A stretch of DNA of 64,000 bases from Enoplolaimus lenunculus (lineage: Eukaryota; Nematoda; Enoplea; Enoplida; Thoracostomopsidae), in contig JASANG010001311.1 of NCBI GenBank assembly GCA_030248215.1, forward strand, positions 91,579 through 155,578, read 5' to 3'. A model generated the notes under the pieces. The model searched no databases. It was given only the letters and a program-made list of their open reading frames with translations, and had not been told where the DNA came from. A program made the translations under genes and the position numbers. Shown here one piece after another: positions 12,301 to 24,300 of the stretch. Every line of letters begins with the position of its first letter. Position 1 is the stretch's first letter.

Positions 12301-15300
12301 CTAACATTCGCACGGAAAATACTATGTTGATGTGTGTTAAATATCATAATTTTGTAATCACTACATAGTTTTCAGGATTTTGTAATAACTGTCAATGACG
12401 AGTTTTTGGAGCACGTGCGTGAAGGGGCGTTGTCTGTCGAAATATGGGGACACAAATCAACCGGGTTTAGTGCAGCTGGAGGTCATCGGGCATCATGGGA
12501 TATTCAGAACTTAAACGCAATAAAAACCAGGACTCTTCAAGAGCGGTAAGATATTGATCATGTTTTGTTAATAGTGCTTCAAATGAAAACAGAAACATTT
12601 ATGTGAAGTCGTGATTAATGCCTGTGACCAGGTATCCAAGTATTGATGCTTTGTTTAGATTGTGTCATAAGGTGGTGTGTTTTTTGTATAACAATCATAC
12701 TCGAAACACATAATTTCATGGTGAAATGGGATAAATATATATGGAGCGAAACAGCGGACATGCGCTAGTAAAACTGTTTTGTCATACGAAGCTTCTTTCT
12801 CGAATTATGAATCGTGAGAAAATGTGTTTAAGTTTAATGGTGTTGTCCAATGCTTAATTTTAGTTGGGCCGAAGTAACCCGACGCGTGCAGTTGTGGACG
12901 CAAATATTGGAACTGAACGATTACGGTGATTATGTACCGGTAGAATTGCACCAAAGTCCCGACTCTTTAACGGGTGGCGTGTTCCAGTTGAAACAGGTTT
13001 GAACTTTATTTGTAACTATATGTCGTGGAGTGGTTGTTATGAGTGACTTAAAATGACTTGTTTCTGGTTCCAGATGTCATATAATGCAGTAATATGTTGC
13101 ATGGATTTAGTACTGTACTTGGTTTTTTAAAATGTTACTATTATTTTGTAAGTTTTGCTCCATCAAGGTCAAAGTTGTTTGAGCAAAGAAATGAGGAAAC
13201 AAAAGCTTTATGCAGGATATTTTGGGTGCACTGTTTTTAGGGCCAACAGCGAAGAATACATGTTCGTTTGCGACCGGTAGCAAATTCTGGTCATTTACCG
13301 TTGATTTGTCAGCAAATTGTGTCCGTTTCCATTGGTTCAATTGTTACACGGTCAAAGAACCTTCAGAAAGGACTTGATTCGTACCAGGTTAGTTTCTGTA
13401 AGATTGGGTTGAACTGTTTGCTCGTAAAATTTGCTGTGGAAGCATTTACCTGATGTTAGGACTTTATATATATACATACACACATACATACATATATATT
13501 TACCTGGAAGCATAGTTTTTTTTCGCCAATTTAGGGGCCATGGCCCCTAAAATTAGCGATTGGCCCCTGGAAATTTGGGTTGGGGGCCAATTGGCCCCTT
13601 AAATTTTTTCACAAGCTGTTTTTCAGAAAGAGGTTGCAATTTAATTCCCAGGAAAATACAAATTTGATAACTTCGCCTGCGGCGCTACCTCATTTTGAGA
13701 TGAAACAACCCTGCCTGGAAGGTGTGCGACTTCCAACCAGTCCGGTCTTGAGCAGCTTCGTTCAAAACTTACATCGTTTGCTTCCTCCAGATACGCCAAG
13801 TGACGTCTCTAAATGCTCGCTCCATGTCGGACATGACCAAACGTTTCCAGGTAACAAATGCACGACCGCGTGGTCTCTTCCAAGATGCTGGTGGTGTCGA
13901 AAGGAGCATTTGTTTCACGAACCGATTGTTCTGCATTCGTAACACATGGCCTAGCCATTTAAGCCACCTCTTCATAATTTCACCTTCGAGATCAGTGTCC
14001 TAGCCACTTAAGTCATATTGCTTCGTGTTGCTTATACGATTTCGTCTGGATAGGCCTACTATTCGTCGCAGACATTAGCGTCCGAAGACTAAAAGCGAAT
14101 TAATGTCTCTTGTTTTCACTGACCATGTTTCAGCGCCGTATAGAAGGATCGATCGTACGCATGTATGAAAAACTTTCATTTTTGTGGCAACTGTAACCTC
14201 ACGTTTGCGCCATACGTTTTGCGCAGTTGATGAAAAGCGAAAGAGGCGCTAGCAATGCGGTTGCCAACATCAGATGTTGATGAGCCACAACCAGTGATCA
14301 CTGAACCAAGATAGCAAAAGGACTCAACATTCTCGACAACTTCGCCGTTGAGGAGAAGGCTTGGTTTTGCGCGCAACAACAGGTCATGATCTTTGTTTTA
14401 CGAGAGTTAATTCGTAGACCAACTCTAGTGCTGAGATCCTGTAAGAGATTTAGCACTTCTTGCAGCTCGGCTTCGGTTCCAGCTAATATAGCCACATCAT
14501 CGGCGTAGTCGAGATTCAACACATGGTTTTGTCGCTGATTGATACCCCAGGCTATTTGGAGTTCAGTCCTGACAGGACCCAGTCGACAACATAATTAAAC
14601 ATGACAGGAGACTGAACTGAGCCTTGCCGGACATCTGTTTGTATCGCAAAGGCAGATGATGTTGAGTCACCAACGCGAACTTTGCTGTTGCTTTTGGCAT
14701 ACATTTCTTTGATTATTGCCAGTAGCTTTGAGGGCATTCCATCAGCTTCCATTATATGATATATTCTGCAGCGATCAATCGAATCAAATGCTGTTTTAAA
14801 GTCAATGAATGCAACATAAGTCGGTTGGCGGTATTCATGGCGTAGCTCCAGCAGCTGGCGGAGCGCAGAAATTAGGTCTACACAGCCTCTGCCAGCTCTG
14901 AATCCCGCTTGGTTTTCTCTCGTCGTGCGGTCTCGATTGTTTCTGTACCGTTCAAGCACGATTGCCTCCAAAATCTTGAATGCTACGCTGAGTAGTGATA
15001 TACCCCTATAGTTTTGACATTGCGTTTTGTTACTTTTTTTGAAAATGGGCATTATAGCTGCTCTTCATGCGTCGGGTACCTTCTCTTCTTTCCATATTAG
15101 TTGAAAGAGCTTAGAAAGTGCATCCTTTAGAGGTTGTCCGCCGGCTTATCTCTGGTCTGATGCCATCTTCTCCTGGTGCTTTTCTGTTCTTCAGTTTGCT
15201 GATAGCTGAGCTGATTTCTTGGACGCTAGGTGGCTCTTCCTGATCTACGGAGTAAAAGCCCTGAAAGCCTTGGTCGCGGTCGCAGATGGGCCGTTGATAC

Positions 15301-18300
15301 AGTTCCGCGTTCAGTAATTGCTGAAAGGGCTCTGCCCAGCGTTCAATCTTTTCCGAAGGCTTGCTTAGTTGCGTTCCGTTTAACTTTGTGTAGTCGCCGA
15401 CAGTTGCCACCCTTTTGAGGTTCTTCGCGAATACTTGCCATGTCCTTTCCTGTTCGCCAGCAAAACCCGCGTCCAAGCTTTTTTTGAGAATAGATCTTTG
15501 AGAGTGGCGGTTTGTTTCACGCATTTCAATCGCAACTGGCATTGTTTCACATGAGACCCAGTGCACTTTTTTCTTTGGCTGGCTTTGAGTGGCGTATTCT
15601 GCTTCACTTAACAGCGTATCGGACAGCTCTGCCCACATGCCGTTGACATCGTTCTTATTATCCAGTGTTTCGAATCGATCGCTTAATGCTATTTGGAACG
15701 CCTTACACACAGCAGGCATTTGTAATTTAGTTGCGTCAACAAGAGGGCTCTTTGAAGAGGTGCCTTGCACTACCGAGAGTTTGAGTTTCAGAGTAGTTAC
15801 CACAAGCGCATGATCAGTGGGAAGAGTGTTTCCCCAATAGGGCCGGCTGTTCGTGACAGATGTTTTCCACCTTTTCTGCACGAGGCAAGAATCGATTTGG
15901 CTGTGCTGTCCATTCGGGCTTGCCCACGTTTCAAGATGCCGCTTTCGGTGTTTAAGTTTGTATTGGCAAGAAAAAAGAATAGGATTCAGCGAAAGAGGCA
16001 AGGCGAACACCTGTATCATTCCTGGTTCCCAAGGTGTATTTACCAACAGCTGTCTCGCTCCCGATGAACATCCAATTCGACTGTTGAAGTCCCCGGTTAC
16101 AATGATGATATAGCTTTTGGGGCAAGCATCATATGTTGTGGTAAGCTGGTCGTAGGAATCATTTTTGTGTCGGCATTGGCATCTTCAGTGGGTCCGTATA
16201 CGGCAATCAAGGATATATTAATGGGGCGTGCACGAAGACGAAGTCTGCAGATTTGGCTGTTGACCGGCTCCCAGTCCTTAACGCTGCTAGCTGTCGCTGG
16301 AGAAAGAACAAATCCTACGCCTTGTTGACCCGGGGCGGATTCCGATGTTCCGGAGTATAGGAGTTTATAAAACTTGCTCTGCGTTTCTGGATCAGGATGG
16401 TAAATCTGCATGACTTCGCTGCCGCGCAGGCGATGTTCTGATATGCAGGCAATGTCGACTGACGTTCTTGTTAGAGATTCCACCAACAACTCTTTGTGTC
16501 CCGCTTTAAGCAAAGTTCTGACATTGAAACAGCCGATTTATATATATGCATACATATATATATGTTGAGAGTTTGCGTTGGGCTAGGTATAATATATTCG
16601 GGACGTTTTTGATAAAAAATTGCGAACACATAGCAGGGTATTGTTTTCATTAAAGCCGGGTCCAACTTTTCATTTCAAAGACCTCCCGCTTTCGGTAATT
16701 AAAAAAATCTAGTAGCTCTGCAATAGTTTGTCTAAAACAGCAGAAAGTAAGAACAAATTGTAAAGGACAATTGCAGTATACTATGGCTGTTTTGAAACTG
16801 TATACTCATGGATTTAGAATTAAAAATTATATTTGAAACATTTTGGTTTTGTTTTTAAATTAATTAATTAATTATCTGTTTTAGGAAGAAGATCTAAACG
16901 TACTACGTGAACGCTGGAGTGAAGCTTTAACACAACGACGAGAATATTTAGACGACCAAATACAGGTAGAAATTTTTTGAGATATTGTTAATAGCTTATA
17001 ATTAAAGTGGTGTTTTTCTGGAGATATGTATTTAGGAGGTCCTTTCGTCTTATTTATTTATCATAATTTTTCCAATACAACGATATTCTGCTATTGATGT
17101 TGTTAGTTAAAAATAACCATATTTGTCTTTATATGAATAATTTTACAATGTTGTATATTCTATACGCTTATGGAAGCATTTTTTATCCGTTAATTTTTCT
17201 GAAGTTTAATTCTGCTCATTTCAAAATTGAAGTCAAACTTTTTCAGATTATGTAAGGTTGTTGAGCGAAGATCGGAGTTTCGTGAAGCGTTTTATATTTT
17301 GTGCTCGGGGGACGAAAGGTGTATGTCCGTTTCTCTGTCCGTCCGTCCATCCGAAAAGAATCTCAGGAACTGCTAAACCGGTTTTGATAATCATTTTGTG
17401 TTTGAAAGCCTGTCATCCTTGGGTGTTAAATAGCATTGATGTTTGAAAATTTTAAGCCGTTTATTAGCTACAGGCTAATTTGCATTATTGGTTAAACCTA
17501 AGTTGGGACGTTGTGATTTCAGTACTAAAGGGTTTTCGTCCTCAACGAATTTGAATAAATTGTCTACAAGTCTTCAAAGCAGATAATTGAATAGTTAGCT
17601 AATAGCGAATTTGTTTATTAGCATAATATATAAGTTTTTGAGCGAAGCGAATCTCCGAGCGAAGCAAAACTCCCAGCAAAGATCGGAATTTCGCGAAGCT
17701 TTTTATGTTTTGTACTCTGGAGTCGAAAGGTGGATGTCCGTCTGTCGGTCAGAAAAGAATCTCAGGAATGGCTGAACCGATTTTGACAAAAAATTATTGT
17801 TTGAAAGCCAATTATCCTGGGGTGTTCACCTCGCATTGGGGTTTTAAAATTTTAAGTCGTTTATTAGCTACAGGTTAATTTGCATAATTAGTTAAGCCTA
17901 AATTAGGACTTTCTACATTATTTCACTAATTATTGCAGTTACAAGCAATTGAATTTCAGCGTTAAAGGGGTTTTTGGGTGCGAAGAAACTAAATAGACTG
18001 TTCACTAACCTATAAAATGTTTACTAACCTATAAAACCGATAATTGAGTAGTTAGCGAATAGATAATTTGCTTATTACCATAGTTTATAAGCCTATAAAT
18101 CAGGACTTTTTACAATATTTCAGTAATTATTCAGGTTAAAAGCAATCTAATTTCAACATGAAAGGGTTTTTAGGTGCGAGGAATTTTAATAAATTGTTTA
18201 CAAACCCCCAAAACCAATAATTGAATAGTTAGCTAATAGTTAATTTGCATATTTGCTTAATTGACAAAACAATATGAACACTTTTTAAATTATTAATTAT

Positions 18301-21300
18301 TTAAATCATTATTAGGATTACTGCAGGTTTTTGGGTGCGAGTAATCTGAATAAATTGTTTACAAACCTCTAAAATCGATAACTGAGTAGTTAGCTAATAG
18401 ATTATTTGCTTATAAGCATAATTGATAAGCCTAAATTAGGCGCTTTTACAATGTTTCACTAATTATTAGGGTTATAAGTAATCTAATTTCAGCAATAACG
18501 GGTTTTTGGGTGCGAGGAATCTGATTAAATTGTTTACAAAACCGATAACCGAATAGTTAGCTAATAGCTAATTTGCATGTTAGCTTAATTGAAATGACAA
18601 AATTAGGACTTTTTAAATTATTCCAATAATTATTAGGGTGGCTGAAGGGTTTTTGGGTGCGAGGAATCTGAGCAAATTGCTTACAAACCTCCAAAACCGA
18701 TAGATGAATAGTTATCTAATAGGTAATTTGCATATTAGCATAATTGATAAGCCTAAATTAGAACTTTTTGCAATATTCGGTGATAAATCATAAGGGTTAC
18801 TAAAGAGTTTTTGGGTGCGAGGAATCTGAATAATTTGTTTGCAAACCTCAAAAACCGGAAAATGAATAGTTAGCTAATAACTAATTTGCATATTAGCTTA
18901 ATTGCTTAAGTGTGTCCGAGCTTAGCTCAATGCATGTAGTCCCACTACGACTGGTTTTTAATAATACAGTACGTTGCCCTTAAACAAAAATGCTGTCACT
19001 ATGTTTTTCATAAGCTATGAGCAACCAAACAATATTGAGTCGTTGAGTTTTAGCGCCTTATGCACAAACCTGACAAATCTGAGCAGGACGTGGAAAGAGA
19101 GCAAGCTTTAATTGCACAATGGGTTAGTCTTACTGAAGAACGTAACGCAGTGTTAGTACCCACAGCAAATTCGGGTGTCCCTGGCGCACCAGCGGATTGG
19201 TATGTTTTGTGTTATTGTTATACATTATAGAATTCGAAGGAAAACAAGATAGCGGTTTAACGTATATTAATGTTGTTTTAATATAGGATGGATGAAATGA
19301 GGACTAAAAAATTAATCATATCGCATACAAGGTATTAAACTTTTGGGCACTTTCTGCATGTGAATATCATTTAAGATTAAGCATTTCTGCCCGGTTGCGA
19401 TAACCTAAACAATAGTGAAATACCGATGGGTCTGAACCTTTTATTATATTAAATATGAACATAGCTGTCCAACTTTTGTTAATTTAGAATGTGCTTCTGC
19501 TTGCAATTCTTGTATTATAAAGCACAGTTTCGTTGCTCCGTTTCAGGGAACCACCGTCTGGTATGGAGCGACATGTGCCTGTGCTGTTTTTTAACCTAAA
19601 TAGTTAGTTGTGTATTCTGATTTTCTTTTTTGATTAATTTTGGTTTTTGCGTGTGTTCAACTACACGCATTAGTTGTATCGGCGGGTGCCTTCAGCTGAA
19701 AAACAACTATTGAGACAAATTGGAAAAGTCTACTGGAAGCAGTAAAATGATATTAAAATGATCCATTTCAGTAAGTGCTGTTTAGAGCACTTGGTTGTTT
19801 GAAAGAAAACTATAGGTGTTTATAGAACATTATAGGCGATGACATGACCAACAACGCGTCTTCCGACTTAGATTGTTATCCAACCGTTGGTGTAAATTCA
19901 ATACTACCGAAGGAACACGGTGGCATTATGTGCTGTTTGCCCATTATCAAATATGAGGATGATGTACGTTGTGTGCTGAAGAGTTTAGCTTAAAATATTA
20001 ATTTATGCTCAGTTTTAAACGAATTATGGCGGCCAGTAGTGAAAGCTGTTAGTCCATTGCATTCAAGTAAAGTGTTTTTAGGGAGACAATCAGTTTTTTT
20101 AAGAAAAAAGAGTATGGCTAGTGTTGTGGTTTATAGAGGTTTGAAAATATTAAAGCATTATTAAAAGGTAATGAAGCGTTATTATAAAGCATTATATTTG
20201 GTTTCCGCTGAAGATCAGAATCTATAGATGTGACAAAACAAAAATCAAATAAGTCAATTTTAGACTGCACAATTTTGGGCAGCTTTTTGAAGGTGTTTTT
20301 GCATTCCAGATTTTTAGGTATGCAGTCCTTTAAAAAGCGAGCTTCGGTAATTTTTAGCATCTTGGAGTTGTTGCAAGTTGGGATTCTTCAATTCACGAGA
20401 ACGTTGCTTTAAATCGTCTAACTCCAGAAACTGAACGCATTTACGCAATTCTCAAGGTATGTAAATACAGGTCTGTATTTTTATTTTTGTGTTTGTCTTA
20501 AACAACCGAAAAATTTCGGTTGTATACGCGAAATTAAAATATCTGATTCATAAATACCTTAAAAAATTTCACATAACTATATGGCATTTGTGTACGCGCA
20601 GTTTAGTATACGTATTCGGATATAGTTTTAATGTTCCGCACGAGTTTTTTTCTTCGCTGTTTTCAATGTTTTAAACTGTTGTTTTTATAGGTGGTCGTTC
20701 GGATCTCTCATCCAATGGACATGGAAGTCATTTTGCGAAAACGCTTATGCTTCAATATTGTTAAAAGAATTAGCTTGACCGCAAAACTGTTTAAAAAATT
20801 CGTTGGTGCTGTAAGTTTGAATTTAATAAGTTACTTAATGGGAAGCGACAGTAGCAGGGCAGGGTTCACTTATCCGGAAGCAAGCAAGTGTGGTCTTCAA
20901 CCCCTAACACACAAAGTACGACCCGAGGTCTGCCTTCGGCTCCGGCTAAAGTCGACATCTGACATTGGCTGAAAATCGACCTCCTGTTCCGGGTAAAAAT
21001 GGACTTTCGGTTTTGGCTGCGGTAGAATTTCTGCTGGAGGTTCGGGCAATTTCGGTAGTTTAATTTTTCATAGTTGGCAAAATTTATTTTTTGATGTGTT
21101 TTGTTTTAACTTTTGAAATTTTGAGGGTAAAATTGCCTGCATTTTATAAAAAATAAGCGTAAAACCAAAATATAACAAATTAAGCATCATTTTAACTAAC
21201 AAATTAAGCATCATTTTAACTACCCGATTTCGCCTCACTTCAGCTCTGGCAATTTTTGTTGACCTCCGGGTCCGGTATTTATTAGCTCCAGTGCACCCTG

Positions 21301-24300
21301 CTCAGACCATAACTGTAAGCGAATGCCTGTATTAACTACTATTTGTCGAATTAAATAAGCGGTAGATATTCTCACAGAATCGGTTGTGCAATCAGTATTT
21401 CATACTTACATCATTGTACGTTTTACACAGACAATGTTTTCATTAGAATGGGAATCGTTTTTAATCGATTGGATATAGAATTGCAAACTTTAATCTTAGG
21501 ACAGCACAAGTTAACTAACTTTAAGTAGTTCCATAAATAACTGCGCAGTGTTAACACTTTTCAGCTGAAACGCAAAGTAAGGTCATTGGGTTTTGGTGTG
21601 CTGCTTCTTTTTGATTTATACTTAACAGTGAAATTTAAGTGTTACGGACGTTTTTGTCTGGCTTAGCTTGCGTTTATTTCTATATTGCATTGCATATTTC
21701 GTCGAGATAGCTGAAAAGCTACTCCGCGAAATAGCATTGAGGAGACACAAACTTACGGTGTAGATAAAAAGTGAAAATTTCGTTAAATATAGAGTTTATG
21801 GTAACCGCCGGGCGAACATATTTGGTTAAGAAACTGCAATCGATGTTTTGAAGGGTGGTGCTCTGTTTGCCGCGTGTCGCTGTCCGGCGTGGATGCGCCG
21901 CACGTAGTGCCGGACGACACCGACCGGTACCGAACTTCGTTAAAATAGTCGAAAAGTATAGCGTGATTTTAATTGTAGATTGTTACCTGTGCTTGAGTAG
22001 TCTTCACTGCTACACTTTCTATGCTAGTGTGCCAAAATACCAGCTCAATAACTGTGAACATAGTCAATGGCAAAGCACTGCAGTTAATTTTTTCTTTTTG
22101 TTCTAAATTTTATTTGCGTGGCTTGTTGTGAATCAGGTTCATGAAAGGTTTTTTTATTATCGAACAAAATGAAAACAGCAAGCGAAGCTTTTGTTAATAT
22201 GTGTGCTACGCTATTTCGAAGACATGCTTCGTGAGGTTCTCTCTAGCGTGATACGTCAAGCTCTACCATTGCATTGTGTTGTTAAGTGGTTCATTTTAAC
22301 TCTGTACGCATTAATGGTTGTAATCATATCTGAAAACGAACTGTTATTTAAACTGTAGAATTACGAAATACATGTATCGCTCTTTGGAAAGGATATTATG
22401 TTTTAACTTGAATTTGCATCTTCAGAACACAGACACGACTAGTTGTGGTGTGATGTATGAAATTGTGTCAAATGTACCTGAGGTAACCTTGAATAGCTAT
22501 TTGTGTTTTGTCAGTAGTATAACTAAACGATGGTGTTTTAAATGAATTGTGTATTCTCAAGATTCCATCAAATAATTTACTCGAGTTCTTCATTTTAGGT
22601 ATTTACATTTATTGATTGTAAAGGAAGCTAGTTTTTTAATTAGGGCGAGTAACTACGTATAGTTATAAAATATTTCTCAAGTATGGACCTGTTTTTACTG
22701 TTAAGTGATTTTAGGCCACATCAGAGTTCGAATCAAGGGAAACGCTTGCTTTGGTTGCTGCTCGTGCTGATGAATTACAGGCGACGGAAGGTAGTGGCTC
22801 TACGACAGGATCTTCCGGAGAGTCGTATATAGAAAAATATACAAAAGGAATATCTGCTGTAGAAAGCATACTAGCACTGGACCGACTGAGACAGGTAGAA
22901 ACAATATTACAGTTAATTTATATAAATTCACTATGATGGTATTGATTGCTCTCAACACAGTTTGTGATGTAAACCTTCACAAATTCTGAATATGTTTAAT
23001 ACTTTTATCATTGTTGGGATTTTAAGTGCTTGATTGGTCGCATTTGTTTTCTTTGTTCAGTAGTGCTGGTAAACTGCTGAAAAATGAATTCATGTTTGAT
23101 GCGTTCGTTTTTTAGGAAGTGTCGATAAAAGAATTGCTGTCGGCGAAAAAGCGGAATCCGAAGAAAAGTTGCAGTTTACCGGAAGGTTTTGTGGGAATGG
23201 TAAGCACTGTGTGTCTGAAGTGTGGTATGTTTGTAATGAAGTTTCAGCAGGGTTCTGCTAGTTAAGTTATTGAATTACCTAAGAGCCGTGATATCCTATT
23301 TCTCTGTTGTAAGATTGGTTAGCTAAATCAAACTGCTTTTGATTTGATTCGTTTGTAACTTGCTACAGGCTAGCGAAAATGCAATGACAAGATCCTACCA
23401 CAGCATGACATTTAATCCTCTGGAAAAACCTGTACGCCACGATCAGATGTCTGTGTCAGCTTATGGGAATTTAGCACAGACTGCCATGGGTATGCTCATA
23501 TTTTCTGATGCATGTATTGTTTTGCAAATTTTTTAGTATGACGTGTTTCATTTTCGTTGCACTTTTCTATTAACGAAGCACGAACCGTGTCAATGTAATA
23601 AAGTTCTGTTGAAACGTGTCAAAATCGTTTGGGAATGCATTATGTTATGCGAATCATGATCGTGCGATTTCAGAAACTTAAAGCAACGTTTTACAAGTTC
23701 AGTGCCATTTCATAGTCAACAACGATAATTTTAAAATCTTCGGAAAAACGATTTATGAAAGCAACTGTATTATATTTTGGATGTACGTTGCTTGTAAAAA
23801 GAGTACTACGTGGCGCGACATGTACTTCGAAAATCGTAGTGTATGGAGTTTACTTTGAGTCAAATTTAAAATTAATGGCTTGTATTGTTTTAAGTACAAG
23901 TTTATTGCAGCAGAGAGTTAAACTTTTTCATCCGGCTTTAGGTATTTGGATTGTTCCGCGTATATATTTTTGTTCGAAACTTTCGGCCTCGGCTATTCCC
24001 GGTGCAGCATTTTTAATTTTTCAAATTTTTAACCATCTGTAAAATGTCCTCAAAAGAACGACAAACACTGATGTATGAAGAATTTGTTTTTAACAACAGC
24101 ATTGAAGCGTAAACGTGTAAAAAATTGTTAACAAATCTGTTTAAAAATGACGTTTGGTATGTTATGTTTTTATCTGTTATACATTGTTTTGTTATTGGTG
24201 ACTAGTGTGAATGGGTTATGGTTTATTACCTACTTTCTTCCAGGGGTACAGCTAAAATAGCTTAGAGCATATTAAAAAAATAAGAGATTAATTATAAGAA

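Larger units (their letters stand above)
9711..23489 (+). other. klp-4/KIF13: Kinesin exons 18-35: KIF13 central region
   Basis: Exons: 9711-9876, 10237-10380, 10636-10806, 11020-11178, 11444-11656, 12376-12545, 12864-12996, 13241-13387, 16885-16965, 19054-19199, 19547-19602, 19836-19963, 20358-20456, 20691-20810, 22426-22482, 22715-22894, 23116-23199, 23369-23489. Hallmarks conserved with vertebrate KIF13: [47 protein letters not shown] (over an intron), [78 protein letters not shown]. Every junction keeps phase. Exon 19 could instead run to the GTTAGT donor after 10425, adding 15 residues in frame. In KIF13 proteins this region binds cargo adaptors. Confidence 0.88.

Noticed and set aside
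15230-16113. Several plus-strand open frames of 60-100 aa
   Set aside because: They are antisense shadows of the LINE endonuclease and reverse transcriptase on the minus strand.
13465-16565. LTR-like pair formed by the TA/CA microsatellites around the LINE
   Set aside because: These are simple repeats of different composition, and the element between them is a non-LTR type.
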